This document shows, piece after piece, positions 46,003 to 54,890 of a stretch of 64,000 bases of DNA. The position numbers and the translations under genes are program-made. The DNA lies in the NCBI GenBank assembly GCA_947502885.1, contig CANNBP010000015.1, forward strand, positions 96,594-160,593. The letters run 5' to 3'. Numbering within the stretch: the stretch's first letter is position 1; each line of letters starts with the position of its first letter. This stretch comes from an uncultured Aquimarina sp. (GTDB taxonomy: Bacteria; Bacteroidota; Bacteroidia; Flavobacteriales; Flavobacteriaceae). Below the pieces are notes generated by a model. It had not been told where the DNA came from and ran no database searches. It saw only the letters and a program-made list of their open reading frames with translations.

Positions 46003-46011
46003 CAAAAATGA
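46003..46011. repeat. Right copy of 9-bp target-site duplication
   Basis: CAAAAATGA, identical to 43331-43339. The following bases TAACTCTTTTTT (46012-46023) are the right arm of the tRNA terminator that was split by the insertion. Confidence 0.85.
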
Positions 46012-46024
46012 TAACTCTTTTTTG

Positions 46025-46099
46025 TGGGCGCTAAGGGATTCGAACCCCTGACCCCTTGGGTGTAAACCAAGTGCTCTGAACCAACTGAGCTAAGCGCCC
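46025..46099 (-). tRNA. tRNA-Val (TAC), copy 1
   Basis: The minus strand gives a complete cloverleaf: acceptor GGGCGCT paired with AGCGCCC plus discriminator A, D arm GCTC/GAGC, anticodon stem CTTGG/CCAAG with loop TTTACAC (anticodon TAC), and T arm GGGGTTCGAATCCCT-like. No CCA is encoded. Its downstream terminator has been pulled apart by the composite transposon. Confidence 0.95.
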
Positions 46100-46168
46100 T
46101 TTCTTATTTTAAAACTTATAAAATTGATTTTCAAATCAACCTTTAAGAATTCTCACGTAGTTATAAAG

Positions 46169-46206
46169 AAAAAAGAGTTTCAAAATTAATTTGAGAACTC
46201 TTTTTT
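46169..46206 (-). terminator. Terminator of tRNA-Val copy 2
   Basis: An 11-bp stem, AAAAAAGAGTT (46169-46179) and AACTCTTTTTT (46196-46206), extended by TCAAA/TTTGA with one bulge. It lies directly downstream of the second tRNA on the minus strand and resembles the reconstructed terminator of copy 1. Confidence 0.75.
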
Positions 46207-46209
46207 TTG

Positions 46210-46284
46210 TGGGCGCTAAGGGATTCGAACCCCTGACCCCTTGGGTGTAAACCAAGTGCTCTGAACCAACTGAGCTAAGCGCCC
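46210..46284 (-). tRNA. tRNA-Val (TAC), copy 2
   Basis: Identical over all 75 bases to the copy at 46025-46099, 110 bases away. Same strand, same anticodon TAC. The two genes and their terminators form a tandem duplication. Confidence 0.95.
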
Positions 46285-46373
46285 TTTATAAGCTTTTTAC
46301 GCAATACTTGTTCTCGATTGCGGATGCAAATATAACACAGTTTTATAGTCTACCAAAGGTTTTTTGAAAAAAA

Positions 46374-47591
46374 TTAAATTATTTCTGCAACTACAAATGT
46401 ACTACCACCAACATAAACGACATCATCTTCTCTAGCCTCTTGTAAGGCAGTACTATACGCTGATTCTACATTGCTATATATTTTTCCGATTAAATTAAAT
46501 TCTAAAGCTTCTTTCATTAGTTCACTGGCATCCATACCACGAGCAATAGATGGTTTAGTAAAGTAATATTTGGCATTTTTGGGAAACAATGGCAAAATAG
46601 CCTCTAAATCTTTGTCACTAACCACCCCCAAAACAACATGTAACTCATTATAATTCTCTAAAGAGAGCTGTTTCATAACACATCTCAATCCATCTTCATT
46701 ATGCGCTGTATCACATATCACTTTGGGTTTATCCTGAAGAATCTGCCACCTTCCAAGCAAATGCGTGTTGTTTACTACATTAATCAAACCCGATTTTATT
46801 TGCTCCTCTGAAACTTTCCAACCTTTTTGATTCATAATAGCAATTACCTGGAGTGCGGTTCTAATATTTTCGTTTTGATATGCTCCTTTTAGATCAGAAG
46901 AAAAAATAGCCCCTTTAAAATTACTAGCAAAATATAAAGTACTGTTTTTATTTTCTGCGATATTTTCAAACACACTAACCGTTTCTTCATTAAATCTTCC
47001 AATAACAACAGGTATATTCTCTTTTATGATCCCAGCTTTTTCTGTTGCTATTTCAGGTAATGTAGTCCCCAAAAAAGCAGTATGATCAATTCCAATATTG
47101 GTTATCACAGCAACCTCTGGAGTAATAATATTAGTAGAATCTAATCTTCCACCCAATCCAACTTCAACTATAGCTATATCAATATTTGATTCTGCAAAAT
47201 ACTGAAAAGCCATTCCTACTGTCATTTCAAAAAATGAAAGTTGATTCTCTTCAAAATAAGATCTATGTTTTAACATAAAGTCAATAACATATTCCTTTGA
47301 CACTTTCTCTCCATTGATTCGAATACGCTCTCTAAAATCTTTTAAATGCGGAGAAGTATACAATCCTACCTTATATCCGGCCTCTTGCAATACAGATGCT
47401 AATAAATGACTCGTAGAACCTTTTCCGTTTGTACCAGCTATATGTATACTTTTAAATTTAGTTTCGGGATGTTTGAGATATGTAGCTAATTGAATAGTAT
47501 TCTGAAGGTCTACTTTGTATGCACTTGCACCTTGACGTTGATACATTGGCAATTGGGCAAACATCCAATCGAGAGTCTCCCTATAATTCAT
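46374..47591 (-). CDS. folC: Bifunctional dihydrofolate synthase/folylpolyglutamate synthase
   Basis: A 405-residue Mur-ligase-superfamily enzyme that adds glutamate to dihydropteroate and to folates. The ATP loop is HIAGTNGKGSTSHLLASVLQ. Further blocks are GLYTSPHLKDFRERIRINGE, VEVGLGGRLDSTNIITPEVA, VITNIGIDHTAFLGTTLPEI (with ATEKAGIIKENIPVV) and VICDTAHNEDGLR. It is the downstream partner of tonB/exbD/exbB on the same strand with a 12-base gap, a common arrangement in Flavobacteriia. The tRNA-Val genes follow. Confidence 0.95.
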   Translation of the reverse strand: MNYRETLDWMFAQLPMYQRQGASAYKVDLQNTIQLATYLKHPETKFKSIHIAGTNGKGSTSHLLASVLQEAGYKVGLYTSPHLKDFRERIRINGEKVSKEYVIDFMLKHRSYFEENQLSFFEMTVGMAFQYFAESNIDIAIVEVGLGGRLDSTNIITPEVAVITNIGIDHTAFLGTTLPEIATEKAGIIKENIPVVIGRFNEETVSVFENIAENKNSTLYFASNFKGAIFSSDLKGAYQNENIRTALQVIAIMNQKGWKVSEEQIKSGLINVVNNTHLLGRWQILQDKPKVICDTAHNEDGLRCVMKQLSLENYNELHVVLGVVSDKDLEAILPLFPKNAKYYFTKPSIARGMDASELMKEALEFNLIGKIYSNVESAYSTALQEAREDDVVYVGGSTFVVAEII

Positions 47592-47603
47592 ATATAATTT
47601 CTA

Positions 47604-48491
47604 TTATTCTGAAAGTTTAAACTGATAAATAATTGTACCAACCTGTTTTACTGGCGCCTTAGAGTCACTATTAAACTTAGTTGCCAAAGCCGCTCTTTTT
47701 GCTGGTTGCATAAGACATGACGCACTATTAGTTGTTCCTTTTACTCCAGGCGTAGCTCTAATAACTTTTCCGCTTTGATTAACCTCAATTTTAACCACGA
47801 CAATACCTGATTCGTTACAATCTTGAACAAATTTCTCTTTATTTAAGGCTTTTCTTCCTCCTAAACGATAGTTTCCGTCTCCATCTAAACCTTTACCCGT
47901 ACCATAATATGATTTTGCGTTAGGATCTCCGTCTGGATTACCTTTATCTCCTGGCGATGTATCATCTCCTTCTCCCCCTTTTTCTTTTCCATCCCGTTTA
48001 GTTCCTTTAGAAAAACTGTTCAATATATCCAATGTGGATTTATCAGGCTTTGGATCAGGTTTTTTCTTTTCTACTTTTTTTTCTGAAGTACTTTTAGAAG
48101 GCTTTTTATTGATCGGCTTTTTTTCTGTTTTCTTTTTAACATCTTCTACCTTCTTTTTAGGCTCTTCTTTTGTTTTTTTTTCTATTACAGGTGCTTCATC
48201 TAAATCTTGAGTCATTACTTCATCCTTAATCTCTGGGGATTCTTCTGCAGATTCAGGAACAGACGAAGCTTCGTCTGGAGTGGTTTGAGTAGGAGCCGAC
48301 TTAATAGGTTCTGTAGGCTGTACATTACCAGATCCTGTTGCAGTGGTACCAAAATTAACAGCGATACCACCTTCTTCTTCAGGAACGATATAATTTAAAC
48401 TTAGATAAAACAATAAGAAAATGAGAGCAACATGTAAAATTACAGTCAGTATAAATGATTTCTTCTTATGTTTAGTATCTAATTTTATCAT
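47604..48491 (-). CDS. TonB-family energy transducer
   Basis: A 295-residue TonB-like protein. One N-terminal membrane helix (FILTVILHVALIFLLFYLSL) precedes a long Pro/Lys/Glu-rich spacer (KTKEEPKKKVEDVKKKTEKK and later repeats) that spans the periplasm. The globular C-terminus (SGIVVVKIEVNQSGKVIRAT, then GTIIYQFKLSE) contacts TonB-dependent receptors. It sits 2 bases after exbD and with exbB forms a full energy-coupling set. The spacer is low in complexity, as usual for TonB. Confidence 0.88.
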   Translation of the reverse strand: MIKLDTKHKKKSFILTVILHVALIFLLFYLSLNYIVPEEEGGIAVNFGTTATGSGNVQPTEPIKSAPTQTTPDEASSVPESAEESPEIKDEVMTQDLDEAPVIEKKTKEEPKKKVEDVKKKTEKKPINKKPSKSTSEKKVEKKKPDPKPDKSTLDILNSFSKGTKRDGKEKGGEGDDTSPGDKGNPDGDPNAKSYYGTGKGLDGDGNYRLGGRKALNKEKFVQDCNESGIVVVKIEVNQSGKVIRATPGVKGTTNSASCLMQPAKRAALATKFNSDSKAPVKQVGTIIYQFKLSE

Positions 48492-48493
48492 TA

Positions 48494-48886
48494 TTAATCT
48501 GGTCTCACGGCTAATATAACTTTAAATTTATTTCTATTCGCAATATCCATTACGGTAACTGCTTTTTCTATTGGCACTCCTTCTTCGGCTCTAAGTATTA
48601 TTGTTGGTTCATTTTGACCTTGTAGTTTAGAAACCAATGTTGACTCTAATCTACTTTGACTAATCCGATCATTATCTATATAGTACTGCAATTTATTAGT
48701 AATACTTACAGATATATTTTGCGCATTAGAACTTTTCCCTTTTGCTTTTGGCAATATTAAATCCAATGCTTCAGGCGTTATAGCAGGTGATGTTAGTAAA
48801 AAAAACACTAACAATAAAAACACAATATCCGTCATAGACGACATACTGAACTCTGGACTAACTTTATTTCTTCCTCTTAAATTCAT
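48494..48886 (-). CDS. exbD: Biopolymer transport protein ExbD/TolR
   Basis: A 130-residue protein with one N-terminal membrane helix containing the critical Asp (SSMTDIVFLLLVFFLLTSPA) and a periplasmic ExbD/TolR domain. It uses the proton gradient with ExbB to drive TonB. It lies 1 base downstream of exbB and 2 bases before tonB. Confidence 0.93.
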   Translation of the reverse strand: MNLRGRNKVSPEFSMSSMTDIVFLLLVFFLLTSPAITPEALDLILPKAKGKSSNAQNISVSITNKLQYYIDNDRISQSRLESTLVSKLQGQNEPTIILRAEEGVPIEKAVTVMDIANRNKFKVILAVRPD

Positions 48887-48887
48887 A

Positions 48888-49577
48888 TCAAGCTGGTTCG
48901 TTCAACAAATCTAAGAAGTCAACCGCATTTGCCTCCATACTATGAATCACCTTATCAGTACGCACAACCAAATGATTATATCCAATATAAGCCACAATAC
49001 CGACAACCAAACCACCTACAGTAGTTGTCATAGCTGTATAAATTCCTTCTGCAAGAACTCCCATATCTGCCGTCCCCGAACTTGATGCTAAATTATGAAA
49101 AGCCAAAATCATGCCAATTACAGTCCCTAAGAAACCAATCATAGGCGCTGCACCAGCTACTGTAGCCAAGATACTAACATTTTTCTCCAATTTATACACT
49201 TCTAATCTACCTGCATTTTCTATGGCTTTATTAATATCTTCCAAAGAATGACCTATTCGGGAAATTCCTTTTTCTGTAAGTCTAGCAACAGGGCTATTCG
49301 TTTGAGCACACAAAATCTTGGCCGCTTCTATTTTCCCGCTAGCAACATTTTCTCTAATCTTTTGCATAAAACTTTCATCATATTTTGAAGCAGCTTTGAT
49401 AGCGAATAGTCTTTCAAAATAAATATAGACTGCCACAAATAGCAATACAAAAAGAATAGAAATGATAACTACAGCACCTGTTCCTCCACTGAATAACAGA
49501 TCCATAATCGACAATGAACTTTCTTCAATCTCTGGGGTCTCTTGGGTCATAGCTCCAAGCATAAATAAGTATGTCAT
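48888..49577 (-). CDS. exbB: MotA/TolQ/ExbB proton channel family protein
   Basis: A 229-residue membrane protein with three helices: GTGAVVIISILFVLLFVAVY, then LATVAGAAPMIGFLGTVIGM and TTTVGGLVVGIVAYIGYNHL. These carry the conserved TolQ/ExbB core (APMIGFLGTVIGMI, and Thr residues lining the channel). First gene of the exbB-exbD-tonB-folC run. The real start may be the second Met (MLGAMTQETP or MTQETP). Confidence 0.92.
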   Translation of the reverse strand: MTYLFMLGAMTQETPEIEESSLSIMDLLFSGGTGAVVIISILFVLLFVAVYIYFERLFAIKAASKYDESFMQKIRENVASGKIEAAKILCAQTNSPVARLTEKGISRIGHSLEDINKAIENAGRLEVYKLEKNVSILATVAGAAPMIGFLGTVIGMILAFHNLASSSGTADMGVLAEGIYTAMTTTVGGLVVGIVAYIGYNHLVVRTDKVIHSMEANAVDFLDLLNEPA

Positions 49578-49644
49578 TTGATTTTTGTAATTTTAGTATT
49601 AGTATAATAACGTCATTTCTGAAAGTTAAGTATATCCTTTTTAT

Positions 49645-51114
49645 CTATAGGAAATATATTATCCCCAATAAACCAACTCCTCCTAAAACTATTGTATAAG
49701 GAAAAGCCATCTTTACCATCTTCGTATATGACAGTCCGATTAATGGAGCCAAAGAAGATGTCAATAAAAATAAAAATGCAGCCTGACCATTGGGTGTGGC
49801 AACACTTGGTAAATTTGTACCTGTATTAATAGCGATTGCTAACTTCTCAAACTGTTCTCTTGAAATCACTCCATTATCAAAGGCTTGCTTCACCTCTCCA
49901 ATATACACTGTAGCAACAAACACATTATCGCTAATCATTGAAAGCACACCATTTGCTACATAAAACATAGAAGGTTGTTTATCTACATCTAATGACAAGG
50001 CCCAGTCAATAATTGGTGAAAAAAGATGTTGATCGTGTATCATTGCAACAATCACAAAGAACACCACCAATAAAGCTGTAAAAGGCAAGGCTTCTTCAAA
50101 TGCTTTTCCTAAATGGTGTTCTTCTGTTATTCCCATAAATGCAGTCTGAACAATAATCAAAGCCAAACCAATAAAACCAACCGGTGCTAAATGAAGTGCT
50201 AATCCAATAATTAACAATATTGCCGATACTGCTTGTACCACTAGCCCATATTTGGACTTATCAGATCTATTTGCATCTTCTTTTTCTGTATAGTTTTCAA
50301 TTATTGTTCTTGCAACTGTTGGTAATTGCGCCCCAAACCCAAATGATTTAGTAGCTTCTAAAACAACAGTTGTAATTAAACCTGCTCCTAAAACAGGTAT
50401 TGAAATAGGTGCCATTTGCAAAAAGAATTCTATAAAATCCCAACCCATACGCTCTCCAATAAGTAAGTTTTGAGGCTCACCTACCAATGTGCAAACTCCT
50501 CCAAGAGCAGTACCCACGACTCCATGCATTACGAGACTTCGTAAAAAACTTCTAAATTGCTCTAAGGTCTCTCCACTTAGTTCTTCTCTATCTAGCACTC
50601 CACTATGATCATAATCTCCAGACCCAGAATGGATTTTATGATATACTCCATAAAACCCAACTGCAACACTAATCAATACAGCCGTTACCGTTAAAGCATC
50701 TAAAAAGGCAGAAAGTACTGCTGCTAAAAAAACAAAGAGCAGTGATAAAACCATTTTTGATTTAATTTTAGTAAAAACCTTACTAAAAATATACATAAGT
50801 AGTGGTTTCATGAAATATATCCCTGCCACCATAAACACTAATAACAAAATAACTTCTAGATTTTGATCTACTTCGTGATAGGCATTTTTAGGAGAGGTTA
50901 AATTTAAAGCCATAATTTCTATAGCCAACAATCCTCCAGATTGTAAAGGATAACATTTAAGAGCCATTGCCAAGGTAAAAATAAACTCACCTATAAATAG
51001 CCAAGCAGTAATTGTTGGACCTAAAACAAAAAATGAGAATACATTGAAAATTAAAAACCCTATCATTATGGCTTTAAACCATTTGGGACTACTTCCTAAA
51101 AAATATTTGAACAT
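49645..51114 (-). CDS. nhaB: Na+/H+ antiporter NhaB
   Basis: A 489-residue antiporter with about 12 membrane helices. The N-terminal third is strikingly like E. coli NhaB: TAWLFIGEFIFTLAMALKCY, PLQSGGLLAIEIMALNLTSP, LEVILLLVFMVAGIYFMKPL and AVLSAFLDALTVTAVLISVA followed by VGFYGVYHKI. It expels Na+ in exchange for protons, which fits a marine lifestyle. It is 67 bases downstream... on the opposite reading order, it lies between exbB (lower coordinates) and the amino-acid dehydrogenase (31 bases away), all on the minus strand. Confidence 0.93.
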   Translation of the reverse strand: MFKYFLGSSPKWFKAIMIGFLIFNVFSFFVLGPTITAWLFIGEFIFTLAMALKCYPLQSGGLLAIEIMALNLTSPKNAYHEVDQNLEVILLLVFMVAGIYFMKPLLMYIFSKVFTKIKSKMVLSLLFVFLAAVLSAFLDALTVTAVLISVAVGFYGVYHKIHSGSGDYDHSGVLDREELSGETLEQFRSFLRSLVMHGVVGTALGGVCTLVGEPQNLLIGERMGWDFIEFFLQMAPISIPVLGAGLITTVVLEATKSFGFGAQLPTVARTIIENYTEKEDANRSDKSKYGLVVQAVSAILLIIGLALHLAPVGFIGLALIIVQTAFMGITEEHHLGKAFEEALPFTALLVVFFVIVAMIHDQHLFSPIIDWALSLDVDKQPSMFYVANGVLSMISDNVFVATVYIGEVKQAFDNGVISREQFEKLAIAINTGTNLPSVATPNGQAAFLFLLTSSLAPLIGLSYTKMVKMAFPYTIVLGGVGLLGIIYFL

Positions 51115-51145
51115 AATTTACTAACTTATACAATTATAACACTTG

Positions 51146-52372
51146 CTATACCAGCTCTTTAAGAGCTATCTCAAATGCAGTTTTACTTATATTAACTTTT
51201 GTTTGATTATTATTATATGTTTTTTGAATCGCTTTTTTTATGGTTTCTGAAGTATCCTTAAAAATAGCTTCATCTGTCATTTGCACTTTGCGCTCCATAA
51301 AATATGCGAATACCCTTGCCATTCCGCAGTTAGAAATAAAATCAGGTATTAAACTTACTTTCTCATCAGTATACTCCATTATAGGTCCAAAAAATATCTC
51401 TGAATCTGCAAAAGGAACATTGGCTCCACAAGAAATAACCTCTAAACCTGAACCAATCATTTGGGCAATCTGCTCTTTGGTGATAAGCCTTGAAGCAGCA
51501 CAAGGTGCAAAAATCTCTGTTGGTAAAGACCATATTTTTTCATTTGCCTCTTCAAACGAAATCAAGTTCTCACTATATAATTTATTTCCTTTTTTATTAA
51601 GATACAATTCTTTTATCTCCTCAAAAGAAAAACCATTTTCATTTATTAGTCCTCCCGCATGATCTATAATTCCTACTATTTTCGCTCCCATTTCTGAAAG
51701 ATAGTAAGCTGCGGCTGACCCTACATTACCAAATCCTTGAACTACTGCTCTTTTACCTTTGACTTCACCTCCATACGTAGTATAATAATGTCTTACTGCT
51801 TCGGCAACACCATAACCAGTAATCATATCTGCCACAGTATATTTTTTACTAACATCTGGAGAAAACATTGTATTCTCAAGTACTTTTATTACCCCTTGTC
51901 GTAATTGCCCTATTCTATTTATCTTATCTGCCTCTGTTGGTTTAAAATGCCCGTTAAACACTCCTTCTTGAGGGTGCCAAACACCGCATTCCTCTGTTAT
52001 TGGTATAACCTCATGAATTTCATCTACATTTAAATCTCCTCCAGTACCATAATAACTTTTTAATAATGGTGATACGGCCTTATACCATCTTTTAAGGACT
52101 TCTTTTTTACGAGGGTCATCTGGGTCAAAATTTATTCCTGATTTTGCTCCTCCTATTCCTGGTCCAGAAACAGTAAATTTCACTTCCATGGTTTTAGCCA
52201 AAGAAAGCACCTCATTCATATCTAAGCCTTTTCTCATTCTAGTTCCTCCCCCAGCAGCACCTCCTCGTAATGAATTGATAACTGTCCAGCCTTCGGCCTC
52301 AGTTTCTGGATCTTTCCAATTAAAAACTATCTCTGGCTCTTTATTTTCATAAATACTTAATAACTCTTTCAT
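51146..52372 (-). CDS. Glu/Leu/Phe/Val dehydrogenase family protein
   Basis: A 408-residue oxidative deaminase. Substrate and catalytic blocks are LRGGAAGGGTRMRKGLDMNE, FTVSGPGIGGAKSGINFDPD and YYGTGGDLNVDEIHE. The Rossmann domain is VVQGFGNVGSAAAYYLSEMG ending in an acidic residue (IDHAGG), suggesting NAD preference. It could be glutamate or leucine dehydrogenase; the typical GDH block around PAPDV is not obvious, so I leave the substrate open. It lies 31 bases upstream of nhaB on the same strand. Confidence 0.88.
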   Translation of the reverse strand: MKELLSIYENKEPEIVFNWKDPETEAEGWTVINSLRGGAAGGGTRMRKGLDMNEVLSLAKTMEVKFTVSGPGIGGAKSGINFDPDDPRKKEVLKRWYKAVSPLLKSYYGTGGDLNVDEIHEVIPITEECGVWHPQEGVFNGHFKPTEADKINRIGQLRQGVIKVLENTMFSPDVSKKYTVADMITGYGVAEAVRHYYTTYGGEVKGKRAVVQGFGNVGSAAAYYLSEMGAKIVGIIDHAGGLINENGFSFEEIKELYLNKKGNKLYSENLISFEEANEKIWSLPTEIFAPCAASRLITKEQIAQMIGSGLEVISCGANVPFADSEIFFGPIMEYTDEKVSLIPDFISNCGMARVFAYFMERKVQMTDEAIFKDTSETIKKAIQKTYNNNQTKVNISKTAFEIALKELV

Positions 52373-52860
52373 CTTTTAAATTTCAATGTATTGAATAACT
52401 AATGTTACGTTTTCATAAAAAACGACATACTTATATAATCCGATTTCTTATTAAAAAAATATCCCTCCATCAAGGAGGTTAGAGCTGAGTCATACTAATA
52501 AGGTGTTATAATAGAATTAAATTCTAGTCAAAATGTAACTGCACAAATATAAAAAACTAAACATGGCAAAAGCTTAAATAAAACAAAATTTCCTTTAAAA
52601 CTCAGGTCGGTTTTAATCGTTTTATTGAAAAACAAATATTTTGCCTTAAAAAATAAAGTTTCCTCAATCATATTACTGTATCAAAACGAGTTAAAATTAA
52701 TCACACGCATTCTTAAATCATTTTATCAAAAAAACAGTAAATAGATGATATTATGTGTTATATTTATATTATTATTAAAATAAATCAGGTTATTCCAATT
52801 TATATTCATCAAAAAGCATTAAATTTGTATTATGCATGCATAATAAATTCACTTTATACT
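52373..52860. promoter_or_regulatory. Divergent control region with promoter element and 18-bp palindrome
   Basis: Intergenic region of 488 bases between divergent genes. TAAATTTG at 52820-52827 matches the Bacteroidota -7 consensus TAnnTTTG. The perfect palindrome TATTATGCATGCATAATA (52828-52845) follows immediately, overlapping the expected transcription start and ending 15 bases before the ATG. A small CCTCC/GGAGG hairpin lies at 52464-52478. No gene is seen. Confidence 0.55.
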
Positions 52861-54003
52861 ATGGACTTTAAATTATCAGAAGAACAATTAATGATACGTG
52901 ACGCCGCTCGTGATTTTGCAAAAACAGAATTACTTCCCGGAGTTGTAGAACGAGATAACAAACAAGAATTCCCTACAGCACAAGTAAAACGAATGGGAGA
53001 ATTAGGTTTTTTAGGTATGATGGCCTCACCTGATTATGGTGGAGGTGGAATGGACACTATTTCATATGTTCTGGCAATGGAAGAACTATCCAAAATAGAT
53101 GCGTCTTGTTCTGTAATAGTATCAGTTAACAATTCTTTGGTATGCTGGGGTCTTGAAACTTATGGTACCGAAGAGCAAAAGCAAAAATACCTAACCAAAC
53201 TCACTACGGGCGAGTCTATTGGTGCATTTTGTCTATCTGAGCCCGAGGCAGGAAGCGATGCAACTTCTCAAAAAACCACAGCAATAGACCATGGAGATCA
53301 TTACATTCTTAATGGAACGAAAAACTGGATAACCAATGGAAGTACTGCTGATTATTACCTAGTAATTGCACAAACAGACAGAGAAAAACGGCATAAAGGA
53401 ATTAACGCTTTTATCGTTGAAAAAGAGTGGGAAGGTTTTGAAATAGGGCCTAAAGAAGACAAATTAGGAATACGAGGTAGTGATACTCATTCTTTAATTT
53501 TTAATGATGTAAAAGTTCCTAAAGAAAATAGAATTGGCGAAGATGGTTTTGGTTTTAAATTTGCCATGAAAACACTTGCAGGAGGTCGCATAGGAATTGC
53601 TGCTCAAGCATTAGGTATTGCTGCAGGGGCTTACGAACTAGCTCGAGACTATGCAAAAGTACGTAAAGCTTTTGGTACCGAAATAATAAATCATCAGGCT
53701 ATTGGTTTTAAACTTGCCGACATGCATACAAAAATCGAAGCTGCAAGAATGCTAGTATACAAAGCAGCCAAAGACAAAGATAATCATGAAAACTATGATC
53801 TATCAGGTGCAATGGCCAAATTATATGCTTCTGAGGTCGCAATGAATACCACAATAGAAGCTGTACAAATTCATGGAGGTAATGGATTTGTTAAAGAATA
53901 TCATGTAGAAAGATTGATGAGAGATGCTAAAATTACTCAGATTTATGAAGGTACTAGTGAAATTCAAAAAATGGTAATTTCACGAGCAATTTCTAAAAGT
54001 TAA
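52861..54003 (+). CDS. Acyl-CoA dehydrogenase
   Basis: A 380-residue flavoenzyme for the first oxidation of acyl-CoA chains. Family signatures are FCLSEPEAGSDATSQKTTAI, YILNGTKNWITNGSTADYYL, IGIAAQALGIAAGAYELARD and the C-terminal QIHGGNGFVKEYHVERLMRD with the catalytic Glu in AKITQIYEGTSEIQ. The GTSEIQ end is typical of short-chain (butyryl-type) enzymes. I start it at 52861 (MDFKLSEEQL); the upstream in-frame codons are AT-rich promoter sequence. Confidence 0.94.
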   Translation: MDFKLSEEQLMIRDAARDFAKTELLPGVVERDNKQEFPTAQVKRMGELGFLGMMASPDYGGGGMDTISYVLAMEELSKIDASCSVIVSVNNSLVCWGLETYGTEEQKQKYLTKLTTGESIGAFCLSEPEAGSDATSQKTTAIDHGDHYILNGTKNWITNGSTADYYLVIAQTDREKRHKGINAFIVEKEWEGFEIGPKEDKLGIRGSDTHSLIFNDVKVPKENRIGEDGFGFKFAMKTLAGGRIGIAAQALGIAAGAYELARDYAKVRKAFGTEIINHQAIGFKLADMHTKIEAARMLVYKAAKDKDNHENYDLSGAMAKLYASEVAMNTTIEAVQIHGGNGFVKEYHVERLMRDAKITQIYEGTSEIQKMVISRAISKS

Positions 54004-54008
54004 TGGGT

Positions 54009-54890
54009 TTACCTGCTCCAAGACATGTTTTTATAATGTTTCTCTATATATTCTTTTAAGACACTTATATCCTCTTTTGAGGTAAGATCAGGCACATGTT
54101 CTGAAACCGGAATCCCTAATACGGATTCTGGTTTATCTTTTGCCATGTTCAATACTGCAGTTGGTAGTTCTTTTTCATTTCTTTGTGGATTTATTGGACA
54201 ATTCAAAACGTAGTTCTTAAACATATTTCCATCAAACTTAAAAACATTCATACTTACCCTCAGCTTACCCAAAGCATCCTTATATCGTTCGCTATCATTT
54301 ATTGACGGTTTTTCTATTATAGCATTCAAATACCCTTTATTATCTACAGTAACTAAAGCAAAACTAGTAATACGATCCAAACCAAACTTTAATGCATCTC
54401 TATCATAACTAGCAAAAGCATTTTTAGCAGGTGTTTTTCTCATTTGCCGTAATACTTGTTCTGAATATAAATTATCACTATTACATACCGTATAACTTTC
54501 TTTGTTAAGTTCGGGGTATTGCTCTATTGCATGACACAGAGCATCCGCTGTGCCAAAAGGCTTTTTTCGCCCTTCGGGAATATATTGTATGGCGTAGTTA
54601 ATAGTAAGGCCATTAAAATGGTTTCCTTTATTTTTCTCTCCATATAATTCTTGAATAAGCTCTTCTTTCTCCCCAATAACTATATATATGTTCTTATATC
54701 CAGCTTGCTTAGCATTATATAAAAGATAATCCATAACCGGCCTATTCTTTTTATCTATTGTAATAAGAGATTTGGATCTCGTATTGGCTTCTTTAATCAC
54801 CCCCTTATCCAAATCCTTCTTTGAATCTTTTTTCATTCTAGAAGAAGCTCCTCCTGCTAAGATGACTAAACTATTATTCATAACTAACAT
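54009..54890 (-). CDS. Sugar nucleotidyltransferase (NTP_transferase family)
   Basis: A 293-residue protein with the nucleotide-binding N-terminus SLVILAGGASSRMKKDSKKD and TIDKKNRPVMDYLLYNAKQA, then YTVCNSDNLYSEQVLRQM (metal Asp) and LNAIIEKPS. It probably activates a sugar-1-phosphate to a nucleotide sugar. The ATG overlaps the stop of the GHMP kinase gene (TAATG, one shared base), though the ATG three codons later is also possible. With the kinase and GH109 genes it suggests salvage of a hexosamine. Confidence 0.82.
   Translation of the reverse strand: MLVMNNSLVILAGGASSRMKKDSKKDLDKGVIKEANTRSKSLITIDKKNRPVMDYLLYNAKQAGYKNIYIVIGEKEELIQELYGEKNKGNHFNGLTINYAIQYIPEGRKKPFGTADALCHAIEQYPELNKESYTVCNSDNLYSEQVLRQMRKTPAKNAFASYDRDALKFGLDRITSFALVTVDNKGYLNAIIEKPSINDSERYKDALGKLRVSMNVFKFDGNMFKNYVLNCPINPQRNEKELPTAVLNMAKDKPESVLGIPVSEHVPDLTSKEDISVLKEYIEKHYKNMSWSR

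Noticed and set aside
46003..46284. Integrase-type attachment site at the tRNA genes
   Set aside because: No integrase gene and no repeat of a tRNA 3' end flanking the insertion; the boundaries are IS inverted repeats with a target duplication.
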